Of a stretch of 64,000 bases of DNA, positions 17,765 through 26,500 are shown in pieces; the first letter of the stretch is position 1; each line of letters starts with the position of its first letter. Where the stretch lies: assembly GCA_015061625.1 (NCBI GenBank), contig SUWG01000009.1:39146-103145 (forward strand), given 5' to 3'. The translations under genes and the position numbers were made by a program. Below the pieces are notes generated by a model that worked only from the letters and a program-made list of their open reading frames with translations, did no database searches and was not told the origin of the DNA. Origin of the DNA: Lentisphaerota bacterium. GTDB lineage: Bacteria > Verrucomicrobiota > Lentisphaeria > Victivallales > Victivallaceae.

Positions 17765-19477
17765 ATGAAAACTTTCAACATTATCGCGTGTATTATCGTT
17801 CTGTTACTCGCACTGGTCAGTGCCGTGTTTTCTTATTTCCTTTATGAGAAGCGTGTCCAGTTCGTCGAGGGGTGGCAGATGATGAGTACGGCGATCCACC
17901 AGAGTGCCACGACCATCGACAAACAGAGCGATCAGAAGTTTGCGCCCAAACTTACGCAGGAGCAGTTGTCACACAAAAATTACGATCAGGCAACTTTACA
18001 GGCGGCGTTGAATAATTTGCAGACTCAAAGCAGACTTTTCGTGGAAAAATATGAACACGCCATTGCGGCCTGGGAAGCGATGACCGCCGCCATTCAGGCC
18101 AGTGCCAAGATCATGGATGAGAAACTGGGTACCACTGCCGCCGAAACGACCCTCACTCCGGAAGCACTGGTTTTCAACAATACTGACTTTGCCATTGAAA
18201 ATTATCAGGCAAAATTCGCCCAGTTGGTCACTTTGACACAGAATTTCGCCACGACCTACAATACCGGCTGGGAAGCCATGAGCGAAACGTTGCGCAGCAA
18301 TGCGGCGGTGCTTTCCGATATCAGTCCGGCTCCGGAAGTTGATTTTGCCACACAGAATTTCGATGCTGCCAGATTTCAGGAGCAGATGGCTGCCCTCGCC
18401 CGTCAGAGTGCTGAAGTCGCCCGCAAATATGCTGATTTGCAGAGACAACTTGCTGAAACTCAACAAAGATTGGCAACCAAAGAGCGTGAGTTGGCTGATA
18501 TGACAGCCCGGTATAACAATGAACAGCGTGTCCGCCGGCAGGCGGAAGCTGACCGTGACCATTATAAAAGACAGCGTGATGTCATGGCCGAGGGTCTGGC
18601 GCAGATCGGTAAAAAAACCGGTGCCGGCCGTGGTCATGAAGCGACCAGCGATTTCACCGGCAGAGACACCTATGGTCCCCGGGTGAGAAAAGTCGTCAGT
18701 CAGGTCGCCCATGTGGTTGACAACCGTGAAGCGATCGGCAATCAGTTGGTCGCGCTTGCCCGTGCCAATGGTGAAACGCTCAACAAACAGGCTCTTTTCG
18801 CCGCCAGTGCCCAGCAGTTGCCCAGTGCGATCGCTCCGCTGGTCCGCGTGATCGAAAAACAGCGCAAAGCCCGTCAGGTCTATGCCAATGCGCTCAGCCG
18901 TATCGGCGGCTGGCTCGGAGTGCAGTTCCGTGACGATCTGACCAAACCGGAAACCAATCCGGCACCGGTCGTCAGCAAAGCGGATGCCAAAGTCAAAGAA
19001 TCTGAACAGCGCAGACAGCAGTTGGTTGCCGCCGCTGAAGCCAAACGTCAGGATGAAGCGACCATCAGCCGCCACGAAGCGACGATCCGCCGCCACGAAG
19101 CGACGATCAATGAGTTGCGCCGCGCGCTGCAGCTTGATGAGAGTGAAGATGCCGCCAAAGTCAAAAACTGGGAACCCGGTTCCAAAGAGGCCCGTCAGGC
19201 TCTGGTCGGTACCGTCACCAAAGTTTCACCGGAATTCGGTTACATCGTGATCGACTTCGGCAGAGAAACCGTGGTCTACCAGCAGATCGGCAATCTGTCG
19301 ATCCCGGTCAATCCGCACCTGACTGACGGTTTGAAATTCAACATCACCCGCGGTGAAAATGAATTTATCGCCACGATCACGCTGAATAACGTCGGTGATA
19401 CCGAATCCACGGCTGATATCCCGCCGTCAAAGGTCGGTATGATCCAGGTCGGTGACAAAGTAACATTCACTGAATAA
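17765..19477 (+). CDS. Membrane-anchored coiled-coil protein with three 66-residue repeats
   Basis: A 570-residue protein. ATG 17765 is chosen because AGGG lies 10 bases upstream; the GTG at 17756 would leave only one base. An N-terminal membrane anchor (about 7-27) is followed by three repeats that begin at conserved Trp37, Trp103 and Trp169 (GWQMMSTAIHQSA, AWEAMTAAIQASA, GWEAMSETLRSNA). Then comes a long coiled coil (about 205-275) and a second charged helix with tandem RHEATI units near 440. The C-terminal 90 residues (LVGTVTKVSPEFGYIVIDFG ... IQVGDKVTF) look like a small beta-barrel. No enzyme motif is seen. It probably spans the periplasm and is followed by two very small membrane/lipoprotein genes. 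Confidence 0.75.
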   Translation: MKTFNIIACIIVLLLALVSAVFSYFLYEKRVQFVEGWQMMSTAIHQSATTIDKQSDQKFAPKLTQEQLSHKNYDQATLQAALNNLQTQSRLFVEKYEHAIAAWEAMTAAIQASAKIMDEKLGTTAAETTLTPEALVFNNTDFAIENYQAKFAQLVTLTQNFATTYNTGWEAMSETLRSNAAVLSDISPAPEVDFATQNFDAARFQEQMAALARQSAEVARKYADLQRQLAETQQRLATKERELADMTARYNNEQRVRRQAEADRDHYKRQRDVMAEGLAQIGKKTGAGRGHEATSDFTGRDTYGPRVRKVVSQVAHVVDNREAIGNQLVALARANGETLNKQALFAASAQQLPSAIAPLVRVIEKQRKARQVYANALSRIGGWLGVQFRDDLTKPETNPAPVVSKADAKVKESEQRRQQLVAAAEAKRQDEATISRHEATIRRHEATINELRRALQLDESEDAAKVKNWEPGSKEARQALVGTVTKVSPEFGYIVIDFGRETVVYQQIGNLSIPVNPHLTDGLKFNITRGENEFIATITLNNVGDTESTADIPPSKVGMIQVGDKVTFTE

Positions 19478-19499
19478 TCCGGAAAAGAGGTATTGAACC

Positions 19500-19640
19500 A
19501 TGCTTAATTCAAAATTCTTTACCGTGATGATAATCCTGACGCTGCTTTTTGCGGCGGCCACTGTGGCATTGCAGGTATTGGAAATGAATGATTATGAACT
19601 TTTCCAGACCTTGCTGCAGCGTTTCGGTCTCGGTGCCTGA
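19500..19640 (+). CDS. 46-residue single-pass membrane peptide
   Basis: ATG 19500 follows AAGAGG by ten bases. The product MLNSKFFTVMIILTLLFAAA continues TVALQVLEMNDYELF and ends GLGA. One membrane helix (about 7-26) with a short C-terminal tail is predicted. The gene lies 22 bases after the coiled-coil protein and six bases before the lipoprotein, on the same strand, so it is likely part of one operon. The function is unknown. Confidence 0.6.
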   Translation: MLNSKFFTVMIILTLLFAAATVALQVLEMNDYELFQTLLQRFGLGA

Positions 19641-19646
19641 CCGCTC

Positions 19647-19811
19647 ATGAAACCGATATCTCTTACCATTACCGCTGTCTTGATGACAGCGGTATTTTTA
19701 TTGCTGGGCATTGCCGGTTGCACACAAATCGAGCGTGACGGCATCAGTCCCATTCCGCAAAACACTCCGGCCTCATGGGAATTGAATCCATACGGTGATG
19801 TATTCCGCTGA
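19647..19811 (+). CDS. 54-residue predicted lipoprotein
   Basis: ATG 19647. The hydrophobic signal ends in the lipobox LGIAGC, with the lipidated Cys at residue 25. The mature part is short: TQIERDGISPIPQNTPASWE then LNPYGDVFR. The mature segment SPIPQNTPASWE resembles small lipoproteins seen in other diderm bacteria, but I cannot name a family. No clear ribosome-binding site is present, so it may be coupled to the preceding gene, whose stop is six bases upstream. Confidence 0.6.
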   Translation: MKPISLTITAVLMTAVFLLLGIAGCTQIERDGISPIPQNTPASWELNPYGDVFR

Positions 19812-19921
19812 CTTTTTACTTTGGTCAAAGTTTCCGTTATTGTCACATTTTTTGTAACAATATCCAATCTTCCGCCGTCATTTTTGGCTATGGTGTGATA
19901 AGTCACCGGCGTTGAACGGTA

Positions 19922-19950
19922 TTGACAAATCTCAATTCGGATGATATATT
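19922..19950 (+). promoter_or_regulatory. Promoter for the propeller glycosidase gene
   Basis: TTGACA (19922-19927), 17 bases, TATATT (19945-19950). The leader to ATG 20075 is about 118 bases, long enough to hold a regulatory element, but I see no known riboswitch in it. Confidence 0.75.
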
Positions 19951-20074
19951 TAAATGTATCCATGCTCAAACTGTAAATAATATTGTTTCACGGGATTTGA
20001 AACATTGCCGTTTTTTATTTTGATATGCGAGGCGATTTAACAACTCCTCATACAAAACAGAAGGAAAAAAAACA

Positions 20075-21448
20075 ATGCATTCACTTGATTTGTTTTTTGA
20101 TGACACCCGGCTTTTCAAACGTCATGCTTTGACCCGTGAATACACCACTGCGGAAGAAGCCGCTGTTTTTGTTGATGGTACGATGAATACCTGTCTGCCC
20201 GGCGGCTTTGTTCTGAAACAGCCGGATGGAACCTTCCGGATAATCTATCATGGCACGGAGTTGGAAAACGGCAAACTTCATATTCTGACGGCGGTCAGTG
20301 CCGATGGCATTCATTTTGAAAAAGATAATACTGCGGCGGCGGCAGCCGGGATCAAATCACCGGTCGCCCCCAACCAACTTCTTGACGATCTCCCCCCGGC
20401 CAGTGAGATCGTCAATGCCTTTGAAGATCCTTTTGCCGCCCCGGAAGCCCGGTACAAAATGCTGACGGCAATTTTCAGCGATGAAGAACAGCGTTTATAC
20501 AATCGGCTGATGATTTCAGCAGATACCTTGCACTGGCAGTTGGTTCCGACCGTAATCTGGCACTCGCGGGGGGCGGAACCGGTCGGCTCCTGTTGCTATG
20601 ATTCTGCCCGGAAACGCTGGTTCATAGCCAGCCGTCCGGATTGGGGTGACCGGCGCATTGCGGGGGTATGGACAACTGACTGGGAAACCTTTACCCCGCC
20701 CAAATTACTGCTGCATCCGGATTCACTTGATGACGAACTGGTAGAATTTTACGGAATGTGTGCCGCCGATTGCGACGGATATATGATCGGTCTGCTCGAC
20801 TGTTACACTCCCGGTCAGAAAGAACTTCTTGCTCACAAATTTGACGGCGGCAAGGTCTCCTGCGAATTGGTCTATTCCAAAGATGGAGAAAACTGGCAGC
20901 GGACACTGCGCCGCCCTTTTGCCGGAGAAAACGATATGATGTTTTTCCCCTCTGCGATCCGGGCAGATGAAAATTACCACTATATTTACGGTTCATCGAC
21001 CAGCCGGGAACACGGGGATTTCAAACCGAAGGAATTGTGTTCACAAATCCGGGTATTCCGCACTCCGAAAAATCGTTTCATAGCCCTGACCGCAGCCGGA
21101 GAACCGGGTACTCTGGCTCTGCGTGAGTGTGTGTGGAATGGTGGAAAACTGCTTTGGAACCTCAAAGCGGAAAAAGCCACTGCGGCAATCTATGATTTGA
21201 CCGGACCGCAGAAAACGGTCGCTTCCCACGAGGATTGCATTGCATTTTCCGGAGACTTGATTGCCTGGGAACCCCAGTGGCAAAACCGCAAAAATCTGGA
21301 TGATCTCAAAGGTAAATTGCTGGTATTTGAACTCCGGATCGAAAATGGTTCCGTCTGGTCAGTAAGCGGCAATTACCAACTGCTGGGTACAACAGAGGCA
21401 TTCCGTTTCCGCCAATTCGGCACGATACCGACCCGGCAAGGATTCTGA
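20075..21448 (+). CDS. Five-bladed beta-propeller glycosidase-like protein (GH32/43-type fold)
   Basis: A 457-residue protein without a signal peptide. Repeated segments of the type PDGTFRIIYHG ... LHILTAVSADGIHFEK, EDPFAAPEARYKMLT and PVGSCCYDSARKRWFIASRPDWG are typical of the five-bladed propellers of GH32/43/117 and related families, where Asp/Glu at blade starts form the catalytic site. An EDPF motif and a WTTDWETF blade are visible. The exact family cannot be assigned by eye. Ribosome-binding site AAGGAA. It has its own promoter and no close operon partner. Confidence 0.65.
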   Translation: MHSLDLFFDDTRLFKRHALTREYTTAEEAAVFVDGTMNTCLPGGFVLKQPDGTFRIIYHGTELENGKLHILTAVSADGIHFEKDNTAAAAAGIKSPVAPNQLLDDLPPASEIVNAFEDPFAAPEARYKMLTAIFSDEEQRLYNRLMISADTLHWQLVPTVIWHSRGAEPVGSCCYDSARKRWFIASRPDWGDRRIAGVWTTDWETFTPPKLLLHPDSLDDELVEFYGMCAADCDGYMIGLLDCYTPGQKELLAHKFDGGKVSCELVYSKDGENWQRTLRRPFAGENDMMFFPSAIRADENYHYIYGSSTSREHGDFKPKELCSQIRVFRTPKNRFIALTAAGEPGTLALRECVWNGGKLLWNLKAEKATAAIYDLTGPQKTVASHEDCIAFSGDLIAWEPQWQNRKNLDDLKGKLLVFELRIENGSVWSVSGNYQLLGTTEAFRFRQFGTIPTRQGF

Positions 21449-21514
21449 ATAGACTGCCGTCCTCTTCCGCCGCAGTTTCAGTTGCCGCCGTTAAATTTTA
21501 TTTTTCACCGTATT

Positions 21515-22681
21515 TTACCGGATACAGCCTTTAAGAAAAAAAGTCATCCGGTAGACACCGGCTTTGACCGGCATTTTTTCGCCGATGCGGCAGTCGATAT
21601 GCAAAAATATCTCGCTTTCAGCCGCCGGAGTTTTTCCGGCCATGCCCGCATCCTCAATGGCAAATTCCGAAAAGGGCAAAGCGGAAAAGGTAAACTCCCT
21701 GCCGCCGGTGATCTGCAAAGTTTTCGTATGAGCGGCATCACTCAAAATGAGTTTCACCGTATTACTGCGACTGCCGCCGGAAATTGCCGGAGTATAAGCC
21801 GGATAAAATTCATCCGCCAAAGCCGTATAACGGGAAAATACCGCCCCCTGATCGCCGGGGAAATTTTCATGCGGCCCGTTGCCGAGGTAAGTGACTTCAT
21901 TCATCGTGCCGGGCAGCCGGAAAAGCACGCCCAGCCGGGGAATTCCGGCGAATGATTCCGGCACGACAAATTCCGCATCGTAACGGATGGCGCCATCGGT
22001 TTGCGGCGTGAAACGCTGGGTGAATTCAAGTTCATCTATCTCCATCAATGTCGGCAGAGCCAATGCGTGACACTCCACGCTTTTGCCGTCGGAAACGAAA
22101 CGGTCAGGAGCGATCTTGATCCGGTCAAGTTTCAATGCCCGCAACTTTTCCGGCACCATCCCCGCCCGGAAAAGCGCCAGACGCGGCCCGGAATTGAGCA
22201 GTTTTTCACCATTGATCCGCAATTCACGCATACCGGAAGCATCGATCACTGCCGAAAGTTTGCCGCTGGAAATGATCGCCTGTGACACATCGAAGCGCAG
22301 ACCGGTAAAAAATTCTCCGGCGGTCTTTTCCGGCATCAGCCATGCCGGAGGAGTCATCGGAAAATTTTCCTCCGCCACGAGGTTGCCGTTTTCATCGCTC
22401 AAACGGATTATCAGTCGGGCGTAAGAACCGTAAAACATATCCGGCACTTCCACGGAAAGCAGAAATTCCCGGCTTTCACCGGCTGCCATCTCACTGATGA
22501 GAAATTGCCCGAATGAGTGGCGCACCCCATCGATCTCCAACTGCCATTTGCCGGAAATTTTCCGGGAATCCCGGCGGCAACTGACGTTGATCCTGCCGGT
22601 CGCCTCATCGATCAATTCGATGCCAAATGCCTGTTCCAGATATTTTGTTTCTGCCATACGGGCAGTAAGTCTGCTCTCCAT
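21515..22681 (-). CDS. Stand-alone beta-galactosidase C-terminal (small-chain-type) module
   Basis: A 388-residue protein. The C-terminal half matches domain 5 of GH2 beta-galactosidases: LPGTMNEVTYLGNGPHENFP is close to the classic GRGPHENYPD block, preceded by a beta-sandwich domain (residues about 40-125) like GH2 domain 4. The catalytic TIM barrel is absent, so the protein cannot by itself be a normal GH2 enzyme. It may be a partner subunit, like the small chain of heterodimeric LacLM, or a glycan-binding protein. No large subunit is in the window. ATG 22681 is three bases after the ispF stop, so the two are co-transcribed. Confidence 0.7.
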   Translation of the reverse strand: MESRLTARMAETKYLEQAFGIELIDEATGRINVSCRRDSRKISGKWQLEIDGVRHSFGQFLISEMAAGESREFLLSVEVPDMFYGSYARLIIRLSDENGNLVAEENFPMTPPAWLMPEKTAGEFFTGLRFDVSQAIISSGKLSAVIDASGMRELRINGEKLLNSGPRLALFRAGMVPEKLRALKLDRIKIAPDRFVSDGKSVECHALALPTLMEIDELEFTQRFTPQTDGAIRYDAEFVVPESFAGIPRLGVLFRLPGTMNEVTYLGNGPHENFPGDQGAVFSRYTALADEFYPAYTPAISGGSRSNTVKLILSDAAHTKTLQITGGREFTFSALPFSEFAIEDAGMAGKTPAAESEIFLHIDCRIGEKMPVKAGVYRMTFFLKGCIR

Positions 22682-22684
22682 GCT

Positions 22685-23167
22685 TCACGCCTTTCCCAGC
22701 AAAACTACCGCCGTGGCGGCAATACCCTCGCCCCGGCCGGTAAAACCCAGTTTTTCGGTGGTGGTAAATTTGACCGACACCCTTCCTGTTTCCCAACCGG
22801 TAACAGCGGATATCCGCTGCCGCATCATCTCCCGGTACGGCGCAAGTTTCGGCTTCTGGGCGATGATGGTCACATCGCAATTAAGCACCTGCCACGGAGA
22901 AATTTCCGGCCGAGCCAGCACCTTTTGCAATAAAACCATGCTGTCTGCCCCGGCATAAGCCGGGTCATTATCCGGGAAAATCATCCCGATATCCCCCGCC
23001 GATACCGCACCGAGCAAGGCATCCATAAGCGCATGGATCGCCACGTCGGCGTCACTGTGGCCCAGCAAACCGTATTCGCAGGGGATCTCCACACCGCAGA
23101 GGATAAGTTTTCTATCCGTCACCAGTTTGTGGACATCGAATCCCTGCCCGACACGCAAATCATTCAT
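22685..23167 (-). CDS. ispF: 2-C-methyl-D-erythritol 2,4-cyclodiphosphate synthase
   Basis: A 160-residue MEP-pathway enzyme that makes the cyclic diphosphate precursor of isoprenoids. Motifs include RVGQGFDVHKL, with Asp and His of the metal site, then LLGHSDADVAIHALMDALLGA, AGDIGMIFPDNDP and TTEKLGFTGRGEGIAA. The length is that of the family. The start ATG 23167 is the only good one. It is not linked to ispD here; a beta-galactosidase-like module follows it. Confidence 0.97.
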   Translation of the reverse strand: MNDLRVGQGFDVHKLVTDRKLILCGVEIPCEYGLLGHSDADVAIHALMDALLGAVSAGDIGMIFPDNDPAYAGADSMVLLQKVLARPEISPWQVLNCDVTIIAQKPKLAPYREMMRQRISAVTGWETGRVSVKFTTTEKLGFTGRGEGIAATAVVLLGKA

Positions 23168-23275
23168 AAATCTCTCCCCCTGAAAAAACTCAAGCCGGAA
23201 ACAGAGTTCTTCCGTGACACCTGCAAGGCATCCGGAGAATTCCGCTCCCGGCCGTATCGATCAAGTCAATAAAGA

Positions 23276-23371
23276 TTATTTCTTGATCAGGGCTTTGATC
23301 TGCTCACGCTTGCGGGCGAGGTAAGCTTTGCGCCGGTTGCGTTTCTCGATCTTGTTGTGCTGCTGTCCCAT
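23276..23371 (-). CDS. 31-residue highly basic protein
   Basis: MGQQHNKIEKRNRRKAYLAR followed by KREQIKALIKK. The start at 23371 has GAGGAT nine bases upstream. A longer frame from 23467 runs through the promoter and is rejected. About half of the residues are Lys, Arg or Gln, and the protein is likely helical and RNA-binding. Small basic proteins beginning MGQQHNK occur in PVC bacteria; I recall this from general knowledge and cannot verify it here. It may be a ribosome-associated protein. Confidence 0.7.
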   Translation of the reverse strand: MGQQHNKIEKRNRRKAYLARKREQIKALIKK

Positions 23372-23423
23372 TTTTATCCTCATTTCGTTAAGATTGATTG
23401 CAAAATCATTCCTGTCATTTCTT

Positions 23424-23452
23424 AATATAGTCGCATTTTTATCAAATTTCAA
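23424..23452 (-). promoter_or_regulatory. Promoter for the 31-residue basic protein
   Basis: On the minus strand, TTGAAA (23452-23447), 17 bases, TATATT (23429-23424). It lies inside the upstream extension of the frame, which shows that the short start at 23371 is the real one. The leader is about 46 bases. Confidence 0.75.
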
Positions 23453-23513
23453 ATTTTTTACCGGCAAAGGCGGCAGTATTCAAGGTATTTTTTCAAAATC
23501 CTTGTTTTTTTCC

Positions 23514-23542
23514 TTGATGAAAGGGTGAATCGGGTGTAAATT
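23514..23542 (+). promoter_or_regulatory. Promoter for the transglutaminase-like gene
   Basis: TTGATG (23514-23519), 17 bases, TAAATT (23537-23542). It is divergent from the basic-protein promoter. The start ATG 23579 follows after about 30 transcribed bases with AAGGA. Confidence 0.6.
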
Positions 23543-23578
23543 ATCCTGTGATAATAAACTGTTTGACAAGGATTGGAT

Positions 23579-26500
23579 ATGAAAAAGATTTTAACGGTAA
23601 TTTTCTCGCTGTTCTTTCTGCTGCTGAATGCCGCCGGTAATGAAAATTCCCCGATCATTCTGCTTTTTGACCGGGAAGAGGTGACCGTCAATGCCGACGG
23701 CACTTCCCGCACGGTCGATGCGTGCATCTATCAGATCGTCAATTATGAGGGATTGACCCGGATGCGCTCGCCGCAAATGCACTTCAATTCCGATTACGGC
23801 ACTTTACAGGTCACTCATCTGGCAGTGGTCAAACCCGACGGCAGGAAAATCGTGCTGGATCCGGCGGCGTTATCCTCGGTTTCCGTGGAAGACAGCCAGA
23901 TGGCTTCATCCATCTATGATCCGGCAAATAAAATTCTCACAGTCCGGGTGCCGGGGCTGGAAATCGGGGATAAACTGGAAATCACCACCCTCGAAGTCAC
24001 CACCAAATCCCGTTTGCCGGGGCATTGGAGCGATATCACGGTGCTGCAAGCCGATTTTCCCATCGAATATTATGAATATATCGTGCATACCCCAACCGAT
24101 AAACCGTTGCGCGGCATCTGCATAAAAGATGAAGTCCCCGGCACGGTAACTTACAGCCGGAGCGAAAAAGATGGCATGATCACCTACACCTGGATCGCCC
24201 GCAATGTGCCGCAGATAACTCCGGAAAGTGCCATGCCCGCACTCTATACCTGTGTGCAAAGAGTGCTGACATCCACCGTCGGATCATGGGAAGAGATTTC
24301 CCGCTGGTATGATGCGCTCTGCGCCGGGAAACTGGCGGCAGTCACCCCCGCCATGCGGAGCAAATGCGCCGAATTGACCGCCGGAAAAACTACTGATATG
24401 GAAAAAATCATGGCCCTTTTCCAGTTTGTTTCCCAGCAGATACGCTACACCGGCATCACGGATGAGGAAAGCGCACCGGGCTACGAGCCGCACGATGTTT
24501 CCCAGACGTTTGAACGCCGCCACGGGGTCTGCCGGGATAAGGCGGCACTGCTGGTCGCCATGCTCCGGATCGCCGGATTCCAAGCCTATCCGGTGCTGTT
24601 CATGGCCGGAACTCCCAAAGACCGGGAGGTTGCCAACATCTACTTCAACCACGCCATTGCCGGAGTGGAAGTTGCTCCGGGCAACTATCTATTGATGGAT
24701 CCGACCTTTGAGACCACGGCGGAACTTTTCCCCGGTTATCTGGCCGGATTCCCCTTTCTGGTCGCCAAACCGGAAGGCGAAACGCTCCGCCTCGCCCCGC
24801 CGATCAATGCCGGAGATCACCTGCTGGATATCCGGAGCAGCGGCACGATGGATGAGGAAAAATTCAATTTTGTTTCCACCGTGAAATTTTCCGGAGTCTA
24901 CGATCAGATGTACCGGTCGGCATTTTCCGAATGGACGAAAGAGGATATCCGCAACTTCTTTTCCAGCCGTCTGCGCCGCATCGCCCCCGGAGCGGAATTG
25001 ACCGGTATCCGGGTGCTGCCGGAAAACATCCGGGATATGGAGCAGCCGTTGCAAGTAGAACTTACTTTTACCGTGCCGCATTCGCTCAAGGATGCCGGAG
25101 CGGAAAAGATCCTGCCCATCCCCCGCAGTTCGCTGATTCTGGGCTTGCTCGATTCACTCTACACCCACACCGCCCCCGCCGGGCGCCGTTTTCCATTGCA
25201 AGTGCTGCCCCGGTCGGTCAGGGAGAATATCTCACTCAAATTGCTTCCGGGTTTTGAATTGACCCTGCCGGAAAATGTCACTTCGCAAATCCCCGGACTT
25301 TTCCGGATGAGCGGCACTCATTCATTCAGTAACGACACCTTGACGGAGGAGTTCTATTTTGCCGTGGATTCGATGCTGGTCTCCCCCGCCGATTATGTGC
25401 AATTCAAAAATGCCGCCGCCAACGCCGGAACCATGTGGCAGAGTTTGCCGGTCGTCCGCCGGATAAGCACATACGATGCCGACAGCACCAATACCGAGAT
25501 CATCGAACACACCCGGCATTACCGGATCACCGCTCCGGATGCATGGAGCGTGGATACCCGCTACATCCGCCGTATCCTCAACTATGCCGGGATGAAAGAG
25601 GCCGCCAATTTGACCATTCCCTTTATCGAAGGAAAGGAAACGCTGGAAATCACCGCCACCGTGACCGATTCACAGGGGCGTACATTCACGCTTTCGGATA
25701 AGGAGATCAACTATATGGATGCTCCCGACACCGCCTCTGCCCCGCGCTATTTGAAACGGAAGATCGCCGTTGTCAGTTTTCCGGGTGTCGATGCTGGAAG
25801 TATCATCGACTGCCGCATCATCCGCCGCGTCAACGGTCTGCCGTTTTTCTACACGGAATTGGTCACTGCCGGAGATGTGCCGGCAAGAATGCGCCGAATC
25901 ATCCTCGAACACCCCGCTCAAATGCGCCTGACCGTGGATATTCCGGGAAATATCCGCCACAGCAGTACCATGGGCGGCAAAACCATCATCCGCCGTTACG
26001 AGATCAGCAACACCCCGCGGCGGCCATACGAGCCGGGTCAGCCGCCATACAGTTTCTTTGTTCCCACACTGCGGATATCCGGATTCACCATTCAGGAACT
26101 TTACGACCGGATCACCGCCGCCGCATTGGAAAAATCCGGTAATGCCGATGAAACGGTTTCCGCCCTCGCCCGGCAGATCGCCGCCAATGCGCCGGAAACC
26201 GATATCACCGGCAAGGAACAGTTGATGCAGATCCATTCCCCGGAAAAGATGCGTCAGATATATGTCGCTTACGCGCTGGAAAAATATCTCTATGAACATA
26301 TCCGGGAGATCGATCTGCCGTTGAATAAGATGCTGTTGAGTGAATATTCCCTGCCGCAAATCACCTTGCGTGACGGCTATGCCAACAGCGTTGACCGGGC
26401 AATTTTGCTGGCGGCGATGCTCAAAGCGGCCGGTATCGACTTTGTATTCGTTCCGGTCTCCTCCACTCCGGCCCTGCCCGCCAGATTGTCCCAGGTGGTT

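Noticed and set aside
17996..19096. 366-codon minus-strand ORF
   Set aside because: Antisense of the coiled-coil protein, which has a promoter, a ribosome-binding site and exact internal repeats.
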